From Bifidobacteriaceae bacterium (GTDB taxonomy: Bacteria > Actinomycetota > Actinomycetes > Actinomycetales > Bifidobacteriaceae), in the NCBI GenBank assembly GCA_031260825.1, contig JAISKS010000060.1, forward strand, positions 1-13,649: a stretch of DNA of 13,649 nt, read 5' to 3'. The position numbers were made by a program, and so were the translations under genes. Each line of letters starts with the position of its first letter. The stretch's first letter is position 1. Under the pieces are notes generated by a model, which made no database searches, had not been told where the DNA came from, and saw only the letters and a program-made list of their open reading frames with translations. Shown here piece after piece: positions 1-7,020 of this stretch.

Positions 1-1
1 C

Positions 2-1156
2 AACGCGGCAGCCCTTCCAGTACTAGGAAAAACTAATATGGACGAGTTCGCAATGGGCTCATCAACTGAGCATTCAGCTTATCAAATCACTAAAAATCCT
101 CTTGATCATGAGAGAATTCCTGGCGGTTCTGGCGGCGGATCGGCAGCTGCTGTAGCGGCTAATTTTGCCCCAATTGCAATCGGTACAGATACTGGCGGAT
201 CAATCCGTCAACCAGCATCCGTTACAGGTACAGTGGGCGCAAAACCTACTTACGGCGCAGTTTCAAGATACGGACTAATCGCAATGTCATCCTCACTTGA
301 CCAAGCAGGCCCTTGCTCAACAGATGTATTATCTTCCGCGATGCTCCAAGAACTTATCAGCGGTTATGACCCTAAAGACTCAACTTCTTCAAAAAAACCT
401 GCGCTAAGTTCGTACGATTCTCTCGTAGATGCAGTAGCAAAAGCAAAATCAGATCTTGAATCTGGCGACCTAAAATCAAAAAAACTTCGCGTTGGAATTA
501 TTAGCGAATTAAATGGTGGCGAGGGTTTTGAACCTGAAGTTGCTGCGAATTTTAAGAAAACTTGCGACGATTTAAAAGCTGCTGGAATCGAATTAGAATT
601 AGTAGATTGCCCATCTTTCAAATACGCACTTGCTGCATATTATATTATTATGCCTTCCGAAGTTTCATCAAATCTTGCTAAATTTGATGGTATGAGATTT
701 GGCGTGCGAGTTGACGCAGATCATGTCACAGATATGATGAAAGCTACACGCGAATATGGTTTTGGCGATGAAGTTAAGCGCCGAATAATCCTTGGAACAT
801 ACGCACTTTCTGCAGGATATTATGACGCATATTATGGTACGGCTCAGAAAGTTAGAACAATGATTCAGCGAGATTTAAATGACGCTTTTAGTAAATTCGA
901 TGTACTTCTTTCACCGACTTCTCCAAATGTAGCTTTTAAATTTGGTTCAAAAACTGAAGATCCACTTGCGATGTATATGAATGATATCGCTACAATCCCT
1001 GTAAATCTCGCGGGAATTCCTGCGATGAGTGTACCAAATGGTACTGGTGAAGCTGGTCTTCCAACTGGTGTTCAGGTTTGGGCAAATCAATTTGAAGATG
1101 ATAAAATGTACTATTTCGCTGAGCTTTTAGAATTATTAAATAGCTCTGCAAATTAA
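2..1156 (+). CDS. gatA: Glutamyl/aspartyl-tRNA amidotransferase subunit A, 5' end cut by window
   Basis: GatA is the amidase subunit of GatCAB. It releases ammonia from glutamine (or asparagine), and GatB uses this to convert Glu-tRNA(Gln) or Asp-tRNA(Asn) to the correct aminoacyl-tRNA in the cytoplasm. The frame is open from base 2, reading NAALPVLGKTN into MDEFAMGSSTEHS, which is the internal LGKTNMDEFAMGSSTE motif of GatA. The ATG at 38 is therefore internal, and the real start with roughly 100 residues, including the catalytic lysine, lies before the window. Visible are the amidase-signature block (GGSGGGSAAAVAA, then GTDTGGSIRQPAS with the nucleophilic serine) and KPTYGAVSRYGLIAMSSSLDQ, followed by the typical C-terminal half ending near GLPTGVQV. 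The first motif has Gly where GatA usually has a second Ser (GGSSGGS). A strong Shine-Dalgarno for gatB follows 4 bases after the stop. Identification is very secure. Confidence 0.97.
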   Translation, partial: NAAALPVLGKTNMDEFAMGSSTEHSAYQITKNPLDHERIPGGSGGGSAAAVAANFAPIAIGTDTGGSIRQPASVTGTVGAKPTYGAVSRYGLIAMSSSLDQAGPCSTDVLSSAMLQELISGYDPKDSTSSKKPALSSYDSLVDAVAKAKSDLESGDLKSKKLRVGIISELNGGEGFEPEVAANFKKTCDDLKAAGIELELVDCPSFKYALAAYYIIMPSEVSSNLAKFDGMRFGVRVDADHVTDMMKATREYGFGDEVKRRIILGTYALSAGYYDAYYGTAQKVRTMIQRDLNDAFSKFDVLLSPTSPNVAFKFGSKTEDPLAMYMNDIATIPVNLAGIPAMSVPNGTGEAGLPTGVQVWANQFEDDKMYYFAELLELLNSSAN

Positions 1157-1171
1157 TATTAGGAGATTAAA

Positions 1172-2776
1172 ATGGTTGATAAATTAAATTCACTTTCAGA
1201 TTCATTAAAAAAATATGACCCAACATTTGGTATTGAGGTTCATGTCGAATTAAAAACAAAAACTAAAATGTTTTGCCCAGCGCCAAACCCTGCTTATGAT
1301 AATTCGGCGCCAGCTGCAAACACAAGTTTAACTCCTGTAAGCCTTGGTTTACCTGGTGTTCTTCCAGTTTTAAATAAGAAAGCATTAGAATATGCGATTC
1401 GAATTGGACTTGCATTAAATTGCAAAATTGCAGAGCGCTGTCATTTTTCTCGTAAGAATTATTTCTATCCAGATATGACAAAAAACTTTCAAACATCTCA
1501 ATATGACGAGCCAATTTGCTATGATGGTTATGTTGATGTTGAAGTTGGGGGAGGAGATACTGGCCTCGAATTAAAAACTTTCCGCGTTGAAATTGAACGT
1601 GCTCATATGGAAGAAGATGCTGGAAAAAACACTCATGTTGGCGGCGATGCTGGTCGTATTCACGGAGCAAAATACTCGCTTGTTGACTATAACCGCGCGG
1701 GTGTACCATTAGTTGAAATTGTAACGCGTCCTGTTCAAGGCGCTCGCGAATATACTCCATATCTTGCCGCTGCTTATGTAAAAACTCTTCGCGATATTTT
1801 TGTCGCAATCGGCGTAAGTAATGCTCAAATGGAAAAAGGAAATGTTCGCGCTGATGTGAATTTATCGCTCGCTCCTGCGAAATCAGATTCTGCTGTACGC
1901 GATGCTTCTTCAAAAGGCGCTACAGATACTGGTGCAAACGACAGCGACGTAGCATTTGAAGATTTAGGTACACGTACTGAAACAAAAAATGTCAACTCAT
2001 TTAAGTCAATCGAAAAAGCTGTGATTTACGAAGTTCGTCGTCAAGCTGCAGTGCTTGATTCTGGCGAAAAAGTTACACAGGAAACACGTCATTGGCATGA
2101 AGATATCGCGGGTACATCATCGGGTCGACCTAAATCAGATTCAGATGATTATCGCTATTTTCCTGAGCCAGATCTTTTGCCAGTTGAGCCTTCTCGCGAG
2201 TGGGTTGAAGAAATTCGCGCTACACTTCCTGAGCTTCCTGCTGTTAAAAGAAACCGTTTAAAAACTGAGTGGGGATTCAATGATCTTGAAATGCGCGACA
2301 GTATTAATGCGGGTGTTTTAGAGCTTATTGAAGAGGCTACAACTCATGGAATCACTGCTACGGATGCTAAGAAATGGTATCTTGGAGATCTTTCAAGAAT
2401 CGCAAAAGAAACATCTGTTGAGGTTAGCGAATTAAATGTAACACCTAAGCAAATCGCAGGTTTACAATCGCTTATTAATTCAAAAGATATTAATGTAAAA
2501 ATTGCATCTGAAGTTCTAAATAGAGTTCTTGATGGTGAAGGCGAGCCTGCTGAAATTGTTGAGAAACAAGGTCTAAAAATTGTTAGTGATGATGGTCTGC
2601 TTCAAAAAGTTATTGATGAAACACTTGCCGATAAACCAGATATCGTAGCTAAAATCAAAGAGGGTAATATGGCTCCTATTGGTGCTGTAATGGGCGCTGT
2701 GATGAAAGCAACAAAGGGTCAAGCTGACGCGGGAACTGCGAGAGAACTTATATTAAAATCGATTGAAGCAATGTAA
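1172..2776 (+). CDS. gatB: Aspartyl/glutamyl-tRNA amidotransferase subunit B
   Basis: GatB is the kinase/transamidase subunit of GatCAB. It phosphorylates the misacylated Glu or Asp on the tRNA and amidates it with ammonia channelled from GatA. The start ATG has an AGGAG Shine-Dalgarno at 1161-1165, six bases upstream. In order it shows FGIEVHVEL (residues 19-27), HFSRKNYFYPDMTKNFQ (91-107), the RVEIERAHMEEDAGK block (138-152), SLVDYNRAGVPLVEIVTRP (169-187), KGNVRADVN (222-230), TETKNVNSF (269-277), TRHWHE, and DYRYFPEPDLLP. A helical YqeY-type tRNA-binding tail runs from about residue 380 to the end. At 534 residues it is longer than the usual 475-500. The excess is mostly a Ser/Ala/Asp/Thr-rich insertion at about 235-262, between NLSL and GTRTETKN, where other GatB proteins have a short loop. 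It lies 15 bases after gatA, so the two are co-transcribed. Confidence 0.97.
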   Translation: MVDKLNSLSDSLKKYDPTFGIEVHVELKTKTKMFCPAPNPAYDNSAPAANTSLTPVSLGLPGVLPVLNKKALEYAIRIGLALNCKIAERCHFSRKNYFYPDMTKNFQTSQYDEPICYDGYVDVEVGGGDTGLELKTFRVEIERAHMEEDAGKNTHVGGDAGRIHGAKYSLVDYNRAGVPLVEIVTRPVQGAREYTPYLAAAYVKTLRDIFVAIGVSNAQMEKGNVRADVNLSLAPAKSDSAVRDASSKGATDTGANDSDVAFEDLGTRTETKNVNSFKSIEKAVIYEVRRQAAVLDSGEKVTQETRHWHEDIAGTSSGRPKSDSDDYRYFPEPDLLPVEPSREWVEEIRATLPELPAVKRNRLKTEWGFNDLEMRDSINAGVLELIEEATTHGITATDAKKWYLGDLSRIAKETSVEVSELNVTPKQIAGLQSLINSKDINVKIASEVLNRVLDGEGEPAEIVEKQGLKIVSDDGLLQKVIDETLADKPDIVAKIKEGNMAPIGAVMGAVMKATKGQADAGTARELILKSIEAM

Positions 2777-2782
2777 TTCTTT

Positions 2783-4477
2783 ATGGTACGAAAACAGAAA
2801 TCATCTAAAGAAACCTCTTCTAGCTCTGTTAAATTGGGCGGGTTGGATTCGAGTAATGGCTCGGGTAAAACAGGCGCGTTAATTACTGGTCTTGGCTCGG
2901 ACAAAAAGTCTGGCAAAAAGTCTAGTATTAGTTCTGGTAAATTGGGCTGGATAAAATACGCGATTGCGTTTTTGTTTTTTCCAATATTAGTAGCATTTTA
3001 TATCGGACAAGATCCTTGCTGGTTTGATGAGGGATTCACAGTTTTAATTTTAAGACATAATTTTGGCGGAATTTTAGACGTTACAATTAACGATGTTCAT
3101 CCACCATTATACTATTTTCTCGTAAAAATATTTATGATGATTCCGGGAATCTCTGCATTAAAACCGCTAATTGCATTAAGATTATTTAGCGTAATTTGCT
3201 CATTATTAATACTATTAATGGTTATAAAAATCTTAGAATTAATTTTGAATAAACAAGATTTATTAATATCAGCTGTTTTAGTTTTTCTCACAACATCGCC
3301 TTTCTTTATGCGCTACAGCGTTGAGGGACGAATGTATACAATGGATATTTTGCTCGTATTATTAGGTTTATATTTGGCATTAAAAATCTTTTATAATGCA
3401 AGCGTAGATAATAAAAAAACAGTATCAAAATCTTCCAAAAAAACTTCCGAAAAAACGCTGGGAAATTTAGATCCGATTTTCAAATATTCAATCCTTTTTG
3501 CCCTAGTATCTTTAGCCTGTGTATACACTCATTATCTATTAATATTTCCAATTTTCGCAGAAGCATTATTCATTGTATATACTTTAGTCAAATACAAAAA
3601 ACTTAATAATTTGTATAAGTTTTTTGCATCAATCGGCGTTGCTATAATTCTCTATTTGCCATGGCTACCTACTTTCATTTCTCATACAACAGATGGATCT
3701 CCGGCTAATTATCATAAAACAGATATGAATCGTATCGAAAAATATTTCCAATTAATGTTTGCATATAGACATAATTCTAAGCCTACAACTTTAGAATATA
3801 TTATCATTTTATTCGTACTTTTATCACTATTAATTGCCACAATATTCTTCCTCAAAAAATCAAAAAATAATAAGATAAAAGTAGTTATTGCTGCGATTTA
3901 TTTAGTGATGTTTTTATCCATTGGTGCAACTTTAGTGAGCCAAGTATTTATTGCAAGATATTCGATTTGGTGTTTTGTATTATATGCGATTTTGATAACA
4001 ATATTTGCTACAGAAAATAAATCTATACTATTAATATTTTTTGTATTAACTTTAGTAAATGTATTTATCGGATATCCGAATTTCAAACAATATAGAAATG
4101 ATCCTTATTTAGTCAGTGTGTTCTTCGAGGAAAACTATAAGCCTGGTGATATAATTTTATCTTCAGATTATTGGACTTATTTAGAAATCGCTGGTGATAT
4201 TGATGAAGATAAACTTTATTATACAGAGCTTGGCAATGATGTATCTCATAATTGGGATGCTTATTATGATATGATGAGAGATGATAATCCGCAGAGAATT
4301 CTTAAAGATGATATCCCAGGATATTTGATAAATAACTCAACTTGTAATGATCAAGGCGAGCCTGAAGATGGTTGCGAAAAACGAGTTTGGTATGTAAAAG
4401 GACTTAGATTCAATAACGTATTAGAGCTATGGGAAAATGGCGAACTTGTAGAAACTTTTAAAGTTAATGAAAATTAA
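2783..4477 (+). CDS. GT-C type membrane glycosyltransferase (ArnT/PMT, GT39-like)
   Basis: A 564-residue polytopic membrane protein with the hallmarks of GT-C glycosyltransferases that take sugar from a polyprenyl-phosphate carrier and add it on the outer side of the membrane. An acidic pair in the first external loop (WFDEGFT, residues 80-86) is followed by DVHPPLYYFLVK (104-115), the HPPLY signature of the PMT_2/ArnT group. RYSVEGRMYTM (177-187), THYLL (249-253), YLPWLP (291-296) and ARYSIWCF (391-398) match further family positions. About ten membrane helices span residues 58 to 425, and a soluble domain runs from about 430 to the end. Residues 1-55 are a Ser/Gly/Lys-rich tail absent from the family, and a second Lys/Ser-rich stretch (205-228) lies in a loop. 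No Shine-Dalgarno precedes the ATG, which is six bases after gatB, so it probably relies on coupling. Acceptor and sugar cannot be told; cell-wall or surface-glycan decoration is inferred. Confidence 0.8.
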   Translation: MVRKQKSSKETSSSSVKLGGLDSSNGSGKTGALITGLGSDKKSGKKSSISSGKLGWIKYAIAFLFFPILVAFYIGQDPCWFDEGFTVLILRHNFGGILDVTINDVHPPLYYFLVKIFMMIPGISALKPLIALRLFSVICSLLILLMVIKILELILNKQDLLISAVLVFLTTSPFFMRYSVEGRMYTMDILLVLLGLYLALKIFYNASVDNKKTVSKSSKKTSEKTLGNLDPIFKYSILFALVSLACVYTHYLLIFPIFAEALFIVYTLVKYKKLNNLYKFFASIGVAIILYLPWLPTFISHTTDGSPANYHKTDMNRIEKYFQLMFAYRHNSKPTTLEYIIILFVLLSLLIATIFFLKKSKNNKIKVVIAAIYLVMFLSIGATLVSQVFIARYSIWCFVLYAILITIFATENKSILLIFFVLTLVNVFIGYPNFKQYRNDPYLVSVFFEENYKPGDIILSSDYWTYLEIAGDIDEDKLYYTELGNDVSHNWDAYYDMMRDDNPQRILKDDIPGYLINNSTCNDQGEPEDGCEKRVWYVKGLRFNNVLELWENGELVETFKVNEN

Positions 4478-4479
4478 TG

Positions 4480-4484
4480 AGAGG
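4480..4484 (+). promoter_or_regulatory. Shine-Dalgarno AGAGG deciding the start of the DUF2142-like gene
   Basis: AGAGG sits seven bases before the ATG at 4492. It would be internal if translation began at the in-frame ATG at 4477, which overlaps the preceding stop as TAATG. The site therefore favours 4492, although reinitiation at 4477 by coupling remains possible. Confidence 0.55.
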
Positions 4485-4491
4485 TAAATCG

Positions 4492-6081
4492 ATGAAAATA
4501 AAAAACTTTATATCAGATAATTTTATATTACTTATTGTATTATTATTAGGGTTTGTTTGGACATTTACATTTCCATTATATGAAACAAATGATGAATCAA
4601 ATCATTTTATTCGAGCTTATGAAATCTCTGAAGGCAAGATTTTTACTCATCAAAAACCTGTATCTATTGACGATATTGCAACAGTAGCTTTTAACGGTTG
4701 TAGCAATGAACAACTTGATAGAGAGCAAAATTTTGAAATCTGCTATGGTAGTATTTTACCAAAATCAATTGCTGATTCATATCTAAAATTCTTTTATGAT
4801 AGAAGTGGTCCAGATGTGACTCATTCGACTCTTAAATATAATTTGGAAAATCCTATTCCGTTAGACAAAAATGGCGAGCAGATTTTATATCCAAATCGAC
4901 AAACTACTGCATATTCACCAATTCCTTATCTCGCTCCAGCCCTTGCGATTACTCTCCTCCAGCCATTTAATCCAACAGTTTCTACGCTGTTTTATATGTC
5001 AAGAATCGCTAATGTTTTGCTCGCGACATTCCTTCTTTGGCTCACTCTACGAATCGCATATTCATCTTCTGCGAATGTAAAACTAGTGTCTATTTATATC
5101 GCAATTGCGATTGGCGCGCTTTCAAAACAGACAGCATTAGTGTTTATGCTTGTGCCTTTTGCATTTCAGGCTTATCAGTTATTAATGTTTAAGCGAGAGA
5201 AAATTTTGCCTGCGAAAAACGCCAAGTCTTTGAAATCTGCAGCTTCAAAATCTGCAGCTTCAAAATCTGTACCGGCGAAAAGTAAATCTGTAGCAGCGAA
5301 ATCGTCTAAATCCTCAAAATCTGTACCGAATAAAAAATCAAATTCATATAAATATTATGAATTATTATATCCACTAATTCCATTAGCAGGAGTTGAAATT
5401 TGGAATAAACTATATAATGCATTGTCGATGAAAACAATGGATCCATTCTATAATTTATTCGATGGTTCTATGCCTGATTTTCATATTTATTTAATGCATC
5501 ATCCTTTCGAAATGGTTCAAAAATTCGCAGAGCAATTCTTTGGATTATTTTCTGAAAAAGGAATTGGCGAACTTGAAAAAACCGCAAATAATTTAGTATG
5601 GTACACAACTTTCAAAGATTTTCAACCGAACTGGGCAATGTATTTATTCGTTGGTATGCTTATCGCAATTGCGATTTATTACAAAAAATTTGAAGCAATA
5701 ATGCTCTTCCCTGCGCTTATGTTTTCATACATTTCAATGGGTACAGATTTGGTAGCAAACTTTATGATAATAATCAGTTTTGTATTATCAATGCATTATA
5801 TTAAAGCTAATAAAATAGGCACTCCAGTAATGTTCAGGGCAGTATCATATCTCACAGCTTTCTTATATTTTATAGGTACATATTTTGCGATTTGGCTTAT
5901 ATTCACACCAGAATTCGCCGGTGAAATTTGGGGAGTTCAGGGAAGATATTTCGTAGTATTATTGCCAATTTTCGCATTACTTTCTAAACAAAAAGACACA
6001 CCAAAATATGTAAATATCTTTTTCATATTTGGAGTAGTTATGATGCAATTATCAATTATTTTGTCTATGATATATGTCTAA
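4492..6081 (+). CDS. DUF2142-like polytopic membrane protein, probable GT-C glycosyltransferase
   Basis: A 529-residue membrane protein (534 if begun at the ATG at 4477). After the first helix it has NDESNHFIRAYEISEGKI (residues 33-50), matching the DE..H motif after helix 1 of DUF2142 proteins, then TTAYSPIPYLAPAL (138-151). Near the C terminus is QGRYFVVLLPIF (483-494), the GRYF/P motif of the same family. DUF2142 proteins have a predicted GT-C-like fold and usually sit in surface-polysaccharide loci; a sugar-transfer role here is inferred. A cytoplasmic loop at about 236-285 carries a Lys/Ser/Ala-rich insertion built from SKSAA and SKSVP-like pentapeptides and encoded by perfect 15-bp tandem repeats. 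About ten or eleven membrane helices are visible. It follows the ArnT-like gene almost without gap, and its stop overlaps the azlC start. The two large membrane proteins probably work on the same glycan pathway. Confidence 0.72.
   Translation: MKIKNFISDNFILLIVLLLGFVWTFTFPLYETNDESNHFIRAYEISEGKIFTHQKPVSIDDIATVAFNGCSNEQLDREQNFEICYGSILPKSIADSYLKFFYDRSGPDVTHSTLKYNLENPIPLDKNGEQILYPNRQTTAYSPIPYLAPALAITLLQPFNPTVSTLFYMSRIANVLLATFLLWLTLRIAYSSSANVKLVSIYIAIAIGALSKQTALVFMLVPFAFQAYQLLMFKREKILPAKNAKSLKSAASKSAASKSVPAKSKSVAAKSSKSSKSVPNKKSNSYKYYELLYPLIPLAGVEIWNKLYNALSMKTMDPFYNLFDGSMPDFHIYLMHHPFEMVQKFAEQFFGLFSEKGIGELEKTANNLVWYTTFKDFQPNWAMYLFVGMLIAIAIYYKKFEAIMLFPALMFSYISMGTDLVANFMIIISFVLSMHYIKANKIGTPVMFRAVSYLTAFLYFIGTYFAIWLIFTPEFAGEIWGVQGRYFVVLLPIFALLSKQKDTPKYVNIFFIFGVVMMQLSIILSMIYV
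5233..5269 (+). repeat. 15-bp tandem repeat inside the DUF2142-like gene
   Basis: Two perfect copies of a 15-bp unit (AAATCTGCAGCTTCA at 5233-5247 and 5248-5262) are followed by a partial third. A related 15-mer, TCAAAATCTGTACCG, occurs at 5260-5274 and again at 5314-5328. The units keep the frame and encode SKSAA/SKSVP-like pentapeptides of the cytoplasmic loop. The perfect identity suggests recent replication slippage. Confidence 0.85.
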
Positions 6082-6823
6082 AGAATTTTTTGCTAAAGAA
6101 AATATTGCTGGAGAATTTTTTGCTGGCGCGCGCGCGATTTTTCCGCTGCTAATTCCCACTTGCGCTTTTGCTGTAATTTTTGGAGCGCTCGCAACAATTA
6201 GTGGGCTCTCGCATTTAGATACGCTTTTATCTTGCCTAATTCTTTATACAGGCGCTGGGCAATTTATGTTTGTGACCCTTGTTGGGCAGGGCGCGACTGA
6301 CACAATGATCGTATTACTTGTTGGAATGCTTGCAGTTCGTCATTTTGTAATGAGTGCATATTTGAGCGAAAAATGGTACAAATTTCCTAAAAAGTGGCGC
6401 TACATTCTTGGGTTTTGGCTAACCGATGAGGTCTATGCAACGCTCCTCGCATATCCCAAAAAACAGAGTTCAATCTATTTCACATTAGGTGCAGGAATCG
6501 CCGAATATTCTATGTGGACAACATTTAGTGTTCTTGGTACTTTCATTGATTTAAGCGGAAATGATTTGATTTTAGATATCGCAAATTTCTTCACTTCAGC
6601 GATTTTTATGTATATCGCAATTGGGCAAATGACTTCGAAATCTAAAGTTTTATATTTCACAATATGCGCGATTTTTGCTACTATTTTCACTCTACTTTTG
6701 CCTGCGCAATTAACCTCTCTTGCGGTAGTTATTACAGGTGTTGGGCTTGCGATTTTCTTTGCTAAAATTTTCCGCGATGGCGATAATTTGAGCGTGAAGT
6801 CTAATAATTTGGGGGTTGAATAA
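6074..6823 (+). CDS. azlC: AzlC family branched-chain amino acid exporter, large subunit
   Basis: A 249-residue inner-membrane protein of the AzlC (LIV-E) family, which with AzlD exports branched-chain amino acids and related compounds such as azaleucine. Family marks are GARAIFPLLIPTCAFAVIFG near residues 18-37, LILYTGAGQFMFV (55-67), the RHFVMSAYLSEKW block (about 89-101), FWLTDEVYATLL (114-125) and a GIAEYSMW helix (140-147). Seven or eight membrane helices fill the protein, and the length is normal for AzlC. The start ATG overlaps the preceding stop by 8 bases (ATGTCTAA), so translation is probably coupled; no clear Shine-Dalgarno is present. azlD follows after one base. Why an amino-acid exporter shares an operon with glycan membrane proteins is not obvious. 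Regulation by an AzlB-like repressor cannot be judged here. Confidence 0.93.
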   Translation: MSKEFFAKENIAGEFFAGARAIFPLLIPTCAFAVIFGALATISGLSHLDTLLSCLILYTGAGQFMFVTLVGQGATDTMIVLLVGMLAVRHFVMSAYLSEKWYKFPKKWRYILGFWLTDEVYATLLAYPKKQSSIYFTLGAGIAEYSMWTTFSVLGTFIDLSGNDLILDIANFFTSAIFMYIAIGQMTSKSKVLYFTICAIFATIFTLLLPAQLTSLAVVITGVGLAIFFAKIFRDGDNLSVKSNNLGVE

Positions 6824-6824
6824 T

Positions 6825-7019
6825 ATGGTACATACTCATATATTGCTACTAATCCTGATAACCGGCGCGATCACTTTCTTTTCAAGAATCGCAGTGTTTT
6901 TATTTAGAATTAAGTTCTCTGAAAATCATCAGCGAATTATGGAATATTTACCTTTATGCGTGATGACATTATTAATTTTTCCGACGCTTATCGGAGAGAT
7001 AATCTCATTAATTAATTAA
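6825..7019 (+). CDS. azlD: AzlD family small subunit, about half the usual length
   Basis: AzlD is the small partner of the AzlCD amino-acid exporter. The ATG at 6825, one base after the azlC stop and preceded by a GGGGG run at 6811-6815, gives 64 residues; a TTG at 6816 could add three. The N-terminal part fits the family: a first helix LLLILITGAITFFSRIAVFLF, a charged link, MEYLPLCVMTLLIFPTLI as second helix (compare the RYVPPAVLAAL region of AzlD), then GEIISLIN and a stop. Typical AzlD proteins have about 100 residues and four helices, so the second half is missing. The next base after the stop is followed directly by the 3' end of dnaB on the other strand. No frame downstream shows a lost membrane part, so a simple frameshift is not the cause. 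It may be a reduced functional form or a decayed one. Confidence 0.75.
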   Translation: MVHTHILLLILITGAITFFSRIAVFLFRIKFSENHQRIMEYLPLCVMTLLIFPTLIGEIISLIN

Positions 7020-7020
7020 T

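Noticed and set aside
38..1156. ATG at 38 as the gatA start
   Set aside because: The frame is open upstream and encodes conserved GatA residues before this ATG; it is an internal methionine of LGKTNMDEFA.
1263..1913. Antisense open frame of 216 codons within gatB, His/Gln/Leu-rich
   Set aside because: It lies wholly opposite a well-conserved gatB segment, has no family resemblance or Shine-Dalgarno, and its composition is that of a mirror frame of an AT-rich gene.
5233..5328. CRISPR-like short repeats
   Set aside because: The repeats are 15 bp, in frame within a coding region, directly adjacent without spacers.
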